The notes under the pieces: model-generated
What the model was told of the DNA's origin: nothing
Databases searched by the model: none
Seen by the model: only the letters and a program-made list of their open reading frames with translations
Program-made: the position numbers and the translations under genes
Assembly (NCBI GenBank): GCA_026027325.1
Contig: JAMSLZ010000014.1
Coordinates: forward strand, 434,001-498,000
From: Actinomucor elegans
Lineage: Eukaryota > Mucoromycota > Mucoromycetes > Mucorales > Mucoraceae
Length of the DNA: 64,000 nucleotides
Direction of reading: 5' to 3'
Shown: positions 1 through 11,031 of the stretch, piece after piece
Layout of the letters: each line of letters opens with the position of its first letter
Numbering within the stretch: the first letter of the stretch is position 1

Positions 1-1381
1 CAGTTGCAAGTACATTACGGGTCCAAGGACACCAAGCAAGTGCCTAGATTACATATTGAATTAATAAAGCGCATAAAAAAAACAAGACCTATTTTACCTT
101 GATAGCGCCAGTATGATTTCTTTTTGTAAACTTGGCTACTGAGGATCTAGCATCCCAGATATTTACTGTATTATCATTACCACCACTAGCTAGCAATTGG
201 CCATCCCAACGCCATTTCAGACCACAGACTTCATCAGCATGACCATAGAGTTCATTAACGGTATGCTTAGCCATACGTACATCGTGATGAAAGATACTGC
301 CATTGCGTCCACCAGACGATACCAGATGTTTATTCCAACTCAAAGTACCAATACGGCAATCTTGGCCTGTCATTGAACGTAATTTGGTATTTGATTGTAC
401 GTCCCAGACCTGTGTATCGCCTTTTGTAGTTCCTACTGAGAGATATGTGCCATCACCCGACCAAGAAACGGACGCGACCGCGTCATCATAATCGTAATTC
501 AAGGCTTGAATTGTGCCGTTATCTGCGTTCCAAAGATAGACCGATTTATTAAGGCCCACAGCAACTACATTGTTTTTGGACCAGTCCAGTACGTTCAAGT
601 AGTAATCATCAGCCATATATGGGGCATCCAGGATCTTTTCAGGTGTCGATAAAATGTGTCTTTTAGATATGGCCGATGTCTGCGTAATCAACTTGGCTTG
701 ACGCGCGTTGATACTAAGATTAACGTGTTTTGAGGTAGGGGTTTTCGCTTTAAAAGCTAAAATACGTTTGCTTGGATCAAGGCCAATGGCTTCTGCTACC
801 TTTTTACGATAGCTATCACATCCTTGACTATCTAAAATAGAATCTGCTTGAGAAGTTTTACTCATCTTGACTTGGGCAGAGGGCATATCTGTGATGCATG
901 GCGCGAGTCGATCAAACTAAGTAGCGTTAGTACAGCTCATCAAATTGATCAAAAAAGGCCAACTTACTATTTTATTATCGTACTTCATTTGTTTTGAACA
1001 CAAAGGTGAATTCATCCAAGTTTCGTTAGCTGTATCGAGAGGTGATATAGCAGAGAGAGAACGCTTTAGACTGGGAGGTCGAATTTCGTTTGTTGGGGTG
1101 GATGGTGCAGTGACAGCATTCACTCTCTTTTGATACTTTAAATTGAAATCTTGAAATTTTGTTTGTTGGAGTGAAGGTTTGGTCTTTGTATCTTTAGCTT
1201 TGGTTGTATCTTGTTGAGTCGTGTTTTTTGTAGTATTATCATTGGATGAGGTTAAAGGTTTTTTATCTGGGACATTGGTACTATTCGATGAAGGTTTGAT
1301 TGAAAAATAGTCTCGAATAGAAGAACTAGATCTGCCCGTTTCTGTGCTTTCACTCAAAGGCTCTTTAATATTTAAAGACAT
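1..1381 (-). CDS. CDC20: Cdc20/Fizzy-type APC/C activator (partial, C-terminus outside window)
   Basis: WD40 co-activator that brings substrates to the anaphase-promoting complex. Exons (minus): 1381-968, 916-98, 43-1, continuing off the left edge. Introns of 51 and 54 nt keep phase. The N-terminal ~140 residues are Ser/Thr/Lys-rich and disordered-looking. Then come a C-box-like segment (FDRLAP), a KRILAF segment that fits the KILR-type APC/C-binding motif, and the family hallmark STPEKILDAP...DDYYLNVLDWS leading into the WD40 propeller (VYLWNA, TQVWDV, HHDVR, VNIWDA, then ALAWCPW in exon 3). Propeller blades 1 to about 4 lie here; the C-terminal IR tail is not in the window. The C-box differs from the usual DR-F/Y-IP-x-R. 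It shares a 238-bp divergent intergenic region with the AAA ATPase at 1620. Family assignment is secure; Cdc20 versus a meiotic relative (Ama1/Mfr1) cannot be settled from the partial sequence. Confidence 0.92.
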
Positions 1382-1619
1382 GGAAACAATAATTTGTATA
1401 TAAAAAGGTACAAGTTATTGAGTGCTTAAGAGTACAAAAGACAGAGAAAAAGATATTCTTTGTGTGCACTTTGGTGTATTCTGTGTAAGCTACAACTTGA
1501 AAATGTGACCGGGAAAAAAAGTAAAAATTTATTTACACCCGTAAAAAAAAAAAGTCAGCTGTAGCTCTAACGAGACTCTCTGGCTGTTAAACTACCTGAA
1601 AATACACATAAATAGTGAA
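1382..1619. promoter_or_regulatory. Divergent promoter region between CDC20 and the AAA ATPase gene
   Basis: 238 bases lie between the two start codons of oppositely transcribed genes, so both promoters and 5' UTRs must sit here. It holds A/T-rich tracts, including a poly-A run near 1543-1552. I see no clear TATA box or named binding site. Confidence 0.6.
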
Positions 1620-3656
1620 ATGGATCTTTGGTTAAATCAGGTTACGAACGAGATTGGTGGTTGCAATGAGTTGGTGCATTGTATTATACAAAAAATATCA
1701 GTCATACAAGCAGGTAGAAGCCTGTCTACGTTACCTCGTTCCAAAGGTGTTCTATTATATGGAAAGCCAGGAACAGGGAAGACTGCTGTAGCAGTTAGTA
1801 TCGCAAGTAAAGTATTCTGTTGACTTTAATAGTGGATTTTGTCTAACTTTCTCCAAAAGAACATTCCAAGTTACCATACTATATATTAAATAGTTCTGAT
1901 GTATTCCAAGCAGGTAAAGAGCTAAGCTTATTCATGCAAAACCACTAGTAACAATGGTATCTAGAGGAAGGTATCAGTGAATCCAAATTATTAGCCTTTT
2001 TCCAACAAGCCAAGCAACATAGTATGTCAATCCTGATATTGGACGATATCGATATGCTGATAGGGAAATGGACTACAAAAAAGAGTGGATTGGATATGCG
2101 CATATCTTCTATGTTGCTCTCTTTGATTGATCAACTAAAAGACGCTTATATCATTGGGTTGACAAGTAGACTACATGCAATAGACCCTTCATTCTTAAGA
2201 TCTGGAAGATTAGATGATTTAAAAGAAATTTCTATCAAGCTACCTGAGCAAAGATACGCGATTCTACAAATAGTAACCAAAAGTACATGCATACATACAT
2301 TGAGTACCCGCTTCCTGTTATTAAGCAGTTGCAATAGATCTTCCATTCATCAGTCAGCAAGAACGTGATTCTATTCTAACAAATCTTTCCAAATCAACCC
2401 ATGGGTTTGTCCCCAGTGATCTTCAAAGTCTCTCTTCACAAGCCATTCTGTCATTGATCAAACAGCCTAATCACGAGCACATTACCATGGATCACTTTAA
2501 ATATGCGTTATCCATCGTCAAACCTTCCAATATGAACGAGTTTTCATCCAAAATACCTGACATCACCTTTGATGATCTCTTTGGTATGGATGATATTATA
2601 CAAGAGATCAAGACATCTGTTATACAACCATTTCACCACCCGGAAAACTATATTGAGTTAGGCATATCACCGCCCAAAGGCATTCTAGTCCATGGCCCTA
2701 CGGGTGTAGGTAAAACAATGCTGTGTTCTGCTTTAGCATCAGAGGCAGGGGTCAATTTCATGTTGGTGGAAAGTTCTCAGATACGTTCCAAAGTGGTGGG
2801 TGAATCAGAGAAAGGTATTGCCAAATTGTTTGCGCAAGCAAGAGCCAATTCACCTTGCATATTGTTCATTGATCAGGTAATGAAGCTTCAAAAATAAGCA
2901 TCTGTATTGATCTAATCCATTCTTAGATTGATATGCTGCTACCAACAAGAGGAACAAGTCAATCATCAGAGAACACAAGTGATAGAATAGTAACTGGTTT
3001 TCTAACAGGTTAGAATTATGTGTTTTTTACTTAATGCTGGAGCTTATGTATGATTTTTTTTTTGCTTAGAAATGGATGGTTTACTGACAAAGAGCAGAAA
3101 GGGCAGTGCGCAAATTGATTTACTGGTTGTTGCCGGTAAGAATTAGTATTATGATTGAATCAACCTTCTTCAAACAAATTCTTTGAATATAGCTACAAAC
3201 CGGATTGAAGCCATTGATCCTGCAGTACTTCGACCGGGGCGTTTTGATGAGCATGTCCATATTCCATTACCGAGTGCCCAAGTACTTTGATATTCTGTCA
3301 GCAATTATTCATATACTAAGCTGTTACCCCCCCTTTTTTTTAGCAACGACGCGATATCATTCAAGGTATCACTTCCAAAATGCCCATTGTTCTAAGCGAT
3401 CAAGAATTGAACGACCTTGTTACCCAAACGCCAAACTGGACAGGTAAAGCATTACCATAATTGTATTATTAAAAAAAACTCAAATCAAATCCATTAGGTG
3501 CTCAATTGGACAACTTATTCCGAGAAGCTGCCATGGCTAGTTTGAGAGAAAGTGTGAATAATACAAAGGTAATGGCTTTAAGTAGATAATATACGCGAGA
3601 TAATAAGACTGACGGTTTTATAGATTGAGTATAGACATATAACAAGCTCGATCTAA
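1620..3656 (+). CDS. Tandem AAA ATPase of the AFG2/SPATA5-SPATA5L1 type with altered Walker B motifs
   Basis: Ten exons: 1620-1806, 1860-1913, 1965-2282, 2338-2876, 2927-3008, 3070-3135, 3193-3281, 3344-3443, 3498-3568, 3624-3656; 512 aa. Two AAA modules lie in tandem with no N-domain ahead of them, so the protein is shorter than Cdc48 or Afg2 (about 750-800 aa). Module 1: P-loop GKPGTGKT (~48-55), Walker B LILDDID (~104-110), sensor-like LTSR, arginine finger SGR. Module 2: P-loop GPTGVGKT (~306-313), Walker B LFIDQID with the exon 4/5 junction after the Gln, ATNR sensor, RPGRFDE. Both catalytic glutamates of DE-I/M-D are replaced (Asp108, Gln366). Homologues extract ribosome-maturation factors or act in the 55LCC complex; here the ATPase cycle may be altered (inference). 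The exon 3/4 junction has a weak GTACAT donor and is the least certain part of the model. Confidence 0.8.
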
Positions 3657-3814
3657 CAAACAATTTAATAAAGTTCCAGCTGTTTCATGCTATCTGAGTC
3701 TTAACCTAACAGCGACAAACAATTGGACGCGCTGAATTATTACTGTCCTGCCACTGTATGACAGGCCTTTAAGAAACCTTTTCTTTCCTTTTTTTTTCAG
3801 TTTATTTCAATACT

Positions 3815-4586
3815 ATGTTATCGCCCATACTCACTATCACTAGTTATGCTATATGTCTATTATCAATTCCTTTTGTTTTGAACGTTACTCATCTAGGCTA
3901 CGCGATACCATATCTTGCTCGCTACTTTAACGTGGAACATTACGTGTATCATCTTGAACCGGCTGTACTATGCTTGGGTATAGTGACATTCTATACGTAT
4001 GTCTTGCTCGGGTTTTCGCTTGATATTCTACAAGCTTTTGAACGCAGATCAATGACGGCAGAATGTAAGTTGCTCTTGACTAGACTTGAGCAAGCACACC
4101 AAGAGCTACGTTCGTTCATCCAACGCAAGTATTAGCAGTAACTATATCAGTGCAATTCTTTTTTAATCATTCAGTTTTTATAATAGCTTTTGCTCTGTCT
4201 TCACTTTTAATGTATGCTAATACAACTCGATTCGATACACTTCGTAATAGGTATAGACAATAGAAAAGACTAAGCAACAAAACTAACATCCAAAACGCAG
4301 CTTTCTTATATTCCAGACATTAATCTTACTGATTCAACCTATTGCCTATTTGTGGCCAGCATCACAGCCTCGTTTATTGTGTAAATTTCTGTTTCGTGCA
4401 GTTTTGTTCTGGACTATACTGTTTGCATTGTTCCCTCGTGAATCACAGTATTATATATCAGAAATAACATATTGCACTAGAGAAGTCTTGGGCTGGAATA
4501 AGCACAATTACTATCATCAGCATCATCAGTATCCTTCTCGAAGACAATATCATCCCTCAAAGGGAATTGATTACTGGATTCTATAA
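3815..4586 (+). CDS. Small polytopic membrane protein, unknown function
   Basis: Not recognised. The best model joins three exons: 3815-4064, 4175-4250, 4301-4586 (203 aa). The first donor is a canonical GTAAGT, and the 4251-4300 intron has a CTAAC branch site. The product would have about five hydrophobic segments: two in exon 1, one across exon 2 and two at the start of exon 3. The tail is Tyr/His/Gln-rich. If the first intron (110 nt, longer than most here) is not removed, translation runs to a TAG at 4133-4135. That gives a 106-aa protein ending in a coiled-coil-like tail (LTRLEQAHQEL) instead. An alternative reading is two adjacent small genes, 3815-4135 and 4210-4586. An A-rich polyadenylation-like stretch follows near 4590-4620. 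Confidence 0.5.
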
Positions 4587-4639
4587 TCAAAGAAAAAAAA
4601 AGATATGATATAATAAAAGTTTTTTTTTTATTCTAATTA

Positions 4640-5700
4640 TTATAGCTCCTTCTTTTCTAATGATGGTGCTTCCTTAGCTTTTTTTGCAAGTGCTTTTTGC
4701 TTCTTGCCAATATAAGCTTCAATTCCAATGGCTATTATAAATATTAGTATATATATATATATTGAGGCTTTCTGTTGATCTTACCTGAAAATACCAAGCC
4801 TACACCGCTCCATTGACCCATATTCAATGTGTGATTAAACCAAAAGACGCTCAATAGCATAGTAAACAGCTTTCTTGTCACTGTCACTGTCACTAAGCGT
4901 AGACTGCCATAATGTTGGAGGGTATAAAAGATAAAGCATTGTCCAACAGCACCGCAGAAACCAAACAGTAATACATCTCTTATCACAGCAGGGTGGTCTT
5001 TGAAAAATGCAAGTGCCTGTTGCAATTCATCATTATATGGATGTAATAACAAGTAAGCAGCTGATAAAACCGAACCCATCGCATTCATAAAGAACATCAT
5101 GTGCTGACCACTGGCCAACCGATGAAACTTGTTAAAGATCTGATCTTGAGTGGCATTGGTGAGGCCATCAATGCACAAATTCATACTGAGCAAAAACAAA
5201 CCCCAAAGCGAACTAGTAGCCATGGTGCTTGATTTCTTGGATGGTTGATAGAGCATAAACATGGATACACCCATTGTGACTAAGACTACGCAAATGTACT
5301 TGTGAAGAGGAAACTTGCGTCGATAGACCAAGATGTTCATAATCAAAACAGGAACGAGTTTGCATGACTTGCCTAAGATCATGGTGGGATAATCGATGTG
5401 TTTAAGAGCAGCATAACCAAAAGGCGATCCGATACAGCTCAAGATAGCGACTTGTGCGTATTTAAGATAGAGACTGCGTGGTGTAGTGTAAAGGTTGAGG
5501 CTACGTCCACAGGCTTTAAGGTAGATCAGCGCTACCATGGCGGCAATGAGAGACTGGACGAGATTGAGGACGATAAAAAACTTGAACTTTTTAGGCGTTT
5601 CAGTATCGCCATAGGGTGTTGTGCTCACACGTTCTTGAACAACTCCCCAAGTCAAGAAGCATGTGTAAATGCCAATGACACATAATGTAAAACGTAGCAT
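4640..5700 (-). CDS. HUT1: Hut1/SLC35B1-type ER nucleotide-sugar (UDP-galactose) transporter
   Basis: Two exons (minus), 5700-4785 and 4731-4640, give 335 aa. The 53-nt intron contains an (AT)n run and, if read through, replaces the true C-terminus with a short Tyr/Ile tail. Family hallmarks are WGVVQERVST near residue 20 followed by TPYG, about ten hydrophobic helices, and the conserved GSPFGYAALKHIDYPTMILGKSCK region in the middle. Exon 2 adds a basic tail ending KKEL-stop. That fits a KKxx retrieval signal and hence residence in the ER membrane. Hut1 proteins move UDP-galactose or related nucleotides across the ER membrane and support protein folding. The exact substrate cannot be read from sequence. 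The gene is divergent from Rab3GAP1 across 0.8 kb. Confidence 0.9.
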
Positions 5701-6522
5701 TAGTATTCGAGAAAGAAGGTCAAGTTCATCAATGATTATGTCAGAATTTAATTTGATTAGAAACCGGAAAGGTGTAGTCTTTTTATTGGCTCAGTTTTGC
5801 TACGAATATGAAGCACGCTTTCAATTGCTTCTAACAATTTACTCCTTGTATCTCTTTTATCAAGGGCTTTCCTTGTACAAAATATCATACTTTAGAATGT
5901 TTATTTTGCTTTTCATAATATAGAAACAACCAATTCATGTTTTCCACAAAAAAAAAAACCAATATACTACAAATCAAAAGTTGGCTGATAATGCAAGAGC
6001 GCGTTTCTCAAAAATGAATTAGATTTACTTTGACTGACCCAATGAGCACGCGTCAACAAAGCATTTTAAATTATCGACATCCAATCAAACATTTTGTTAA
6101 AAATTGGTTTTTCATGGGTAAAACTTATTTTAGCTAAAAATTTAACTTCAAGATTTGATTAAAAAAGTCGAATTATAATCACTCTAAAAAAAAATAAAGC
6201 CCAAGTCGACTGTCTTTCACTATATACTACATAAGATACAAAGATACCTCCCTACAGCTCGATACATAATAAAATCTTTCGTGGATTTAGTTAATGACCT
6301 TTGCAAATATCAAGGCTTGTTTATTACATTGAAGAGGTATTAAAGCCCATTGTATTTATCAACAAGGAATGGTTCTGTCGCGGGGTCACCACCATCCATT
6401 ATTTGTTCTCCGATCACCAACCAAATCCCGATTTCTGAGAATTCAGTATCCAAGCAGCATGAAAGCACCCACCATTCTCGAACAATTGACTCGCATTACA
6501 CCTAATCTCGAGCCATTCCATT
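5701..6522. promoter_or_regulatory. Divergent intergenic region HUT1 / RAB3GAP1
   Basis: AT-rich, 822 bases, with A-runs at 5947-5958 and 6185-6195. It must hold both promoters. The last 150 bases contain an open reading frame that overlaps the Rab3GAP1 start (separate entry). No recognisable regulatory motif otherwise. Confidence 0.5.
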
Positions 6523-6538
6523 ATGCCCATGTATTCTA
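6369..6538 (+). other. Possible upstream ORF overlapping the Rab3GAP1 start
   Basis: A 56-codon ATG-initiated frame (second in-frame ATG at 6459) ends at TAA 6536-6538, 13-15 bases past the Rab3GAP1 ATG and in a different frame. If the transcript starts upstream of 6369 or 6459, this uORF would limit translation of the main frame. The peptide matches nothing I know. It may be chance, or 5' UTR. Confidence 0.3.
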
Positions 6539-9500
6539 AACGACGCCAAAGCTCTTCTAACAGCGACGAGCTCTCTTCTCGTTACGAATTTGTTGATTAT
6601 ACCTCGGTTTCCCCGTTTGAAAAATTCATCACCCACATTGAAGAAACCCTGTACTCTTGGGGCATCAAGGATGGATCTTTTGGCATTTTTAGCCAACAGC
6701 AGCTTGACAATGCCAAAGCAGCTATTGCGCATCCTTCTGCAGTTGAATTTACACGAAAAGAAACGTTGGCTATGGGTGATGACGTTTATCAACTCACGTA
6801 CCATTACCATCCCACCTTTACCACTGAAGCAACAACACAGCCATTGGCTGCTGACCATTTCTATCAGTACACTTCACAGTATCACCCGTTACATCGTTGG
6901 ACAGGCCAAGACCGTATCATGGTCATCCAACCGATGCAAGGCTCGCTGAAGACCAAGATCTTTAACACTACAGGCAAATCCTCAGCGGATATGGCGTTGG
7001 CGAAGCATTTGATCTCGGCCTGCGCGATCGCGTTTCATAATACAGAATGTCAAGTGCCTATATTTGTGCCTGTAGGTCAAAGCAGACATGATATGTATGT
7101 GGGATTAATGGTAAGAGGATCTCATGAAGGCAGTGCCCTCAAGGATACCGAAACGCGATTTACCATGACTTTAACGACCCCACCTACCTCCGAATTCTCA
7201 GATTTGGATGGGCTCCAAGCTCTGTTCTTACAAAAACTTAACGTACATCGGCAAGACTATGGTAAAAAAAAAAACGCACAATGAGATGTCGAGATCGCTT
7301 TAGGTTAGCTAACTTTTTTAGATAGGTTTACCTCCAACCAATGAATCCAACATACTCATATCTGCTGTCTATACTTACAACTTGAAAAATTGGTTTGATG
7401 AAAATTGGAAGGATTGGGAAGATGTGGTGGAAGTCAAACGCAAACTTAGCTTCAGTGATGATTTTGAATCCTGGGGAGATGAAGAAGAAGATACCATGAC
7501 AAAGTCTAAACATCCAGTTCAGCAGCGTACACAACTATCTTTTGGCGCATTTAATGATCCACTTCGTTCGCTTACGCTTAGTGCTTTGTTTCCTCTGGCT
7601 TCAGAAGAACAGTTCCATCAAGATTATGATCGAAATATGGATGCACTTGCTGCAAAACAATGGCAGCTTTCTCGGGAATTCGCACCTGCAAATCAACAAC
7701 GCGCCTACTTGTCTACACTGATAGAACAAGTAATTGATTCATGGGTAAGAGATCCTTCCAATCGCGAGTATTTGGCACCTTATGATGACAGTAATGATGA
7801 TGCTACAAGTGATAGCGTGAGTTTGATGCGTAACTTGTTTACAGCTGGATTAACTACCAATAAATTGGCATCAAGTGATATCAGTAGTAACAGCAGTGGA
7901 GTTGGCACAGATTCAGTTGCTGTAATCAAATCAGAACAGGTAGAGCATGTTTTGACGTGTTTATTTCATCCAATGCCGCAAGCAGATGACAAGAAACAGC
8001 ATCAGCAAGATCAAAAGTTTGATGATACCAAAAAGCTAGGATTGAGACTCAAGCAGAATGCTTCTGTACCTTATCGTTCTTTTCTATGGAATTTTCTATT
8101 GTATAGCATGGAAGCTGCATCAAACGGCAATAACAGCGATAGGAAACAACAGCATATCACACATTTCATGGCTTTTTTGAGAGTGATCTGGTTAGAAGTA
8201 TTGAGACAACTAAGATGGCATTGGGAGAACTCTGTACCTATTCCTGACTTGGATCCCCATTTATATGACGATTTCGCTTCTGATTCTTCTTCTAAAAAAG
8301 CACACAAGAAGGCTCTAGGTATTGATCTACGATACAATATGGTAAATGTTGACTTTTGATGTGCATCAGTGTCCTAACAGCTATTTTCTTAGTTGCACCA
8401 AAAGATATCGATGATTAACTGTTGTATTCACCGTCGCCTTCAGAACGCGCCTCAAGGTGCAAGTCCTAGTGTGTTAAATCCTGTCAGTCGAGCTGGTAAT
8501 TTGTTTGATAGCTTATCCTCGCAAGAAAATATCAAGAAAGAGTCAGCAGCCTCCAAATTTCAGAGCTTGATTGAAAGGTTTGTTGAAGGTGACACGGATA
8601 CAAGTCAAAATAAAGATCTAGAGGTAATTATAACAAAAGCCTAGAACGATTTTGTACTGATGCGTTAAATAGGAATCTGTTTCATTTCAAGCATCTGATA
8701 TTGAAGAAGGAGATTCTGATGTTTTTGTTGATGCCAATGAGAATGCTGACATTAACGAGGATGAAAACCAAGAGGTTATTGTACCCGAAGATCCTATGCA
8801 AGAGTCCTTTTTAGCTAGTCTTCCTTATATCCCTAGTTCGGATGAAGCCAATGCTGTTCAAGATCCAGATGCCAGTGAGGGTCAGTTGCATATGCATGAA
8901 ACGCTAACACTGCTCAAAACTGGCGAGCCTATGAAAGTCCCCGTTACTCAAGATCCTGGGTTTATGACCGAAGACATGATTTCTGAACAAGCCGATGTAT
9001 TTGAAAAGCTAGGTACGTCTGAAAAAGCGACACAACAACGTGCTAGATTGCAGTCTGCACAGCTCTATTCAGATATGCAAGCTTTCAAGGCAGCCAACCC
9101 ACATGCATGTTTGGAGGACTTTGTACGTTGGCATTCTCCTCGAGATTGGATTGCTGATGAGCAAGGTGGGCATTTGAGCACGCGCATGTCCGAACCAAAG
9201 AACATATGGCAAGAGCTGTGGAAATGTTCTAAACGAATCCCTTCATCGAAGCAACGACCTCTATTTAACGAGGCTGTAGAAGCTGAGAAAGCGTTATATT
9301 TCTTGGAAACCACCTCAGTTCATGAGTTTATGTCGCTGTAAGTCCTTTGTTTACAACTGAATGATACTTTATTGACGTAATCCTTATAGTATGCTGCCTA
9401 CATTGGGCTTGATTGCCTACGATACACTAGCTAGTCATCCTATTGCACGATATAGCCAGCATGTCTCCAATGGTTTAGTAAATCTTGGAAATAATCTAGT

Positions 9501-10045
9501 CAATTTTGCATGGCATGATTTCCGGTGAGTCATTTTGAATGAGTCATTTTGTCGTTTAATTTATTTATATGTTATTGATCATAGGCATGGAAAAAGAACG
9601 TTTGACCATATCATCACAGATATACGCCAATTGGAATCAATGATGTGCCATTCCATATCCTTGCTTCGAAAGGTAACAACCAAGCGACTTCTCGGTAATA
9701 GTATACTCAACTTGATTGATTTAGCTACCTAAACAATATGATCTGGTTGATCAACTACTGGTAGAGGATCAAGCTATTGTAAAAGATGGCAGTGAACGAT
9801 CTGCTGTGTTTCAACTGTTTAGAAATGACCGTAAGTGGATTCTTTACTAACGAAAGCTATGTATTCATTCTTTTAAAATAGAAGGTATTATATCCCAACC
9901 GTCTTATCGAGAATATCTACTGTACAGCAACTGTCAAGATATGACTTGTAACGAGAGGGTATTACCTCAAAGACAATATACCATTATTAAAGATAACGAA
10001 ATACGAATGATGGATATGCAAACCACAGACGCATTGTATTACTAA
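6523..10045 (+). CDS. RAB3GAP1: Rab3 GTPase-activating protein catalytic subunit (Rab3GAP1 family)
   Basis: Eight exons: 6523-7261, 7326-8341, 8393-8623, 8673-9337, 9390-9524, 9585-9672, 9725-9830, 9882-10045; 1047 aa, close to the roughly 980 aa of animal homologues. Recognised by the N-terminal 'FVDYTSVSPFEKF' block, the FGAFNDPLRSLTLSA block (~290-305), LEDFVRWHSPRDW (GAP core, ~770) with the following NIWQELW and EAVEAEKAL segments, and a conserved C-terminus with VLPQRQYTI. An acidic linker lies between. With Rab3GAP2, homologues act on Rab3/Rab18, including as Rab18 exchange factor at the ER and lipid droplets. Baker's yeast lacks it, whereas filamentous early-diverging fungi keep it. 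The ATG at 6523 is the first in frame after a TGA at 6487. Confidence 0.9.
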
Positions 10046-10132
10046 TAAAAATAAACCTGTCCAATAACAATTTTTGTATAAAAACACAAAAAAAAAAAGT
10101 TTTATATCGGCCTCTCTTCTGTATTCTTGACT

Positions 10133-10612
10133 ATGTGGAAAAAGCGAGATACTCATATTTTGGACATTTACAAGAATCAAAATAATAAAAGCGATCCCGA
10201 TGAGGATCAGTCAGATGCAAAAACAGCAATTGACTTATCATCGAAAACAAGATCCACTTCATCAAAGACAATATACCAAGGCAAGGATTTTGACATATTT
10301 GGCAAAGAGCAGGCGCAAGAACACTTTGCACCTCTATATTCAATAGAACAGTTTACGCCCAAACATAATAAACAAAAAGAAAGATACAAAAAAGGCGAAA
10401 TTCTACTTCGGCCAGAGTCTCAAGAGTTTAAACGAGTACAAGTCGAAGCTATTGCGACAGTGATTAAAAAGCGCAAAATAATAGATAACAGTCCTATGCC
10501 ATCACATGTGTTCATCAAATCAACTGCTGCGGCAAACACACCTATTGCGCGTATATTCATTGAGCCGTCAGAAGAACATGAAGACGATACAATTGATTTA
10601 GCTTACAGTTGA
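10133..10612 (+). CDS. Small hydrophilic protein, unknown
   Basis: Single-exon frame of 159 aa from ATG 10133, starting MWKKRDTHILDIYK. It begins only 87 bases after the Rab3GAP1 stop. The protein is Lys/Glu/Gln-rich, with no membrane segment and no Cys-based motif. The central part (about 55-110) has FDIFGKEQAQEHFAPLY and KGEILLRPESQEFKR, and the end is acidic. I do not recognise a family. Coding appearance (mixed GC-containing codons, clean frame, poly-A-like signals after the stop) supports a real gene; nuclear or RNA-associated roles would be guesses. Confidence 0.55.
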   Translation: MWKKRDTHILDIYKNQNNKSDPDEDQSDAKTAIDLSSKTRSTSSKTIYQGKDFDIFGKEQAQEHFAPLYSIEQFTPKHNKQKERYKKGEILLRPESQEFKRVQVEAIATVIKKRKIIDNSPMPSHVFIKSTAAANTPIARIFIEPSEEHEDDTIDLAYS

Positions 10613-10792
10613 TCGATTGACACTTGTATATACTATTCCCTTTTCTTGTTAAATAAATGGCTTTCATATAGCACTTGTATTGTCGATATATGGAAATGCA
10701 TACGAATGTATATTGAAACACCTTCATACTTGAATACAATTCATCGTTTTCTATATGTATTAATAAGATCATGCTGCAATTATCTAAATAAA

Positions 10793-10866
10793 TACAGCAG
10801 CTTATTCGGAACATGGGAACACTCATCAGATGCGACATTGAATCAGGATGGGCTCAGAGATCTATC
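10793..10866 (+). repeat. Dispersed about 75-bp repeat, copy 1
   Basis: Shares ACAGCAGCTTATTCGGAACA, CTCATCAGATGCGACATTGAAT and GGCTCAGAGATCTATCGATC with other copies in the window. Matches are by eye. Confidence 0.55.
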
Positions 10867-10958
10867 GATCCCTAAATCTAGGATATATGAGATGCCTAAT
10901 TTACAGCCCATCGCTAAAATGTAATAAACTCATTATAATTTAATCAAACCTTAGTCTT

Positions 10959-11031
10959 AGCAAATGAAGCACTTCATTTTGAACATGTACTAGTACTTAG
11001 ATGCCGCATTAAATTGGAATCGATTGTGAGC
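10959..11031 (+). repeat. Dispersed about 75-bp repeat, copy 2
   Basis: Contains ACTTCATTTTGAACATG, TACTTAGATGCCGCATT and AAATTGGAATCGATTG; diverged but collinear with other copies. Confidence 0.45.

Noticed and set aside
5398..5923. Two plus-strand frames opposite and upstream of HUT1
   Set aside because: The first is antisense to HUT1 exon 1; the second is AT-rich promoter sequence with Leu/Tyr/Phe bias.
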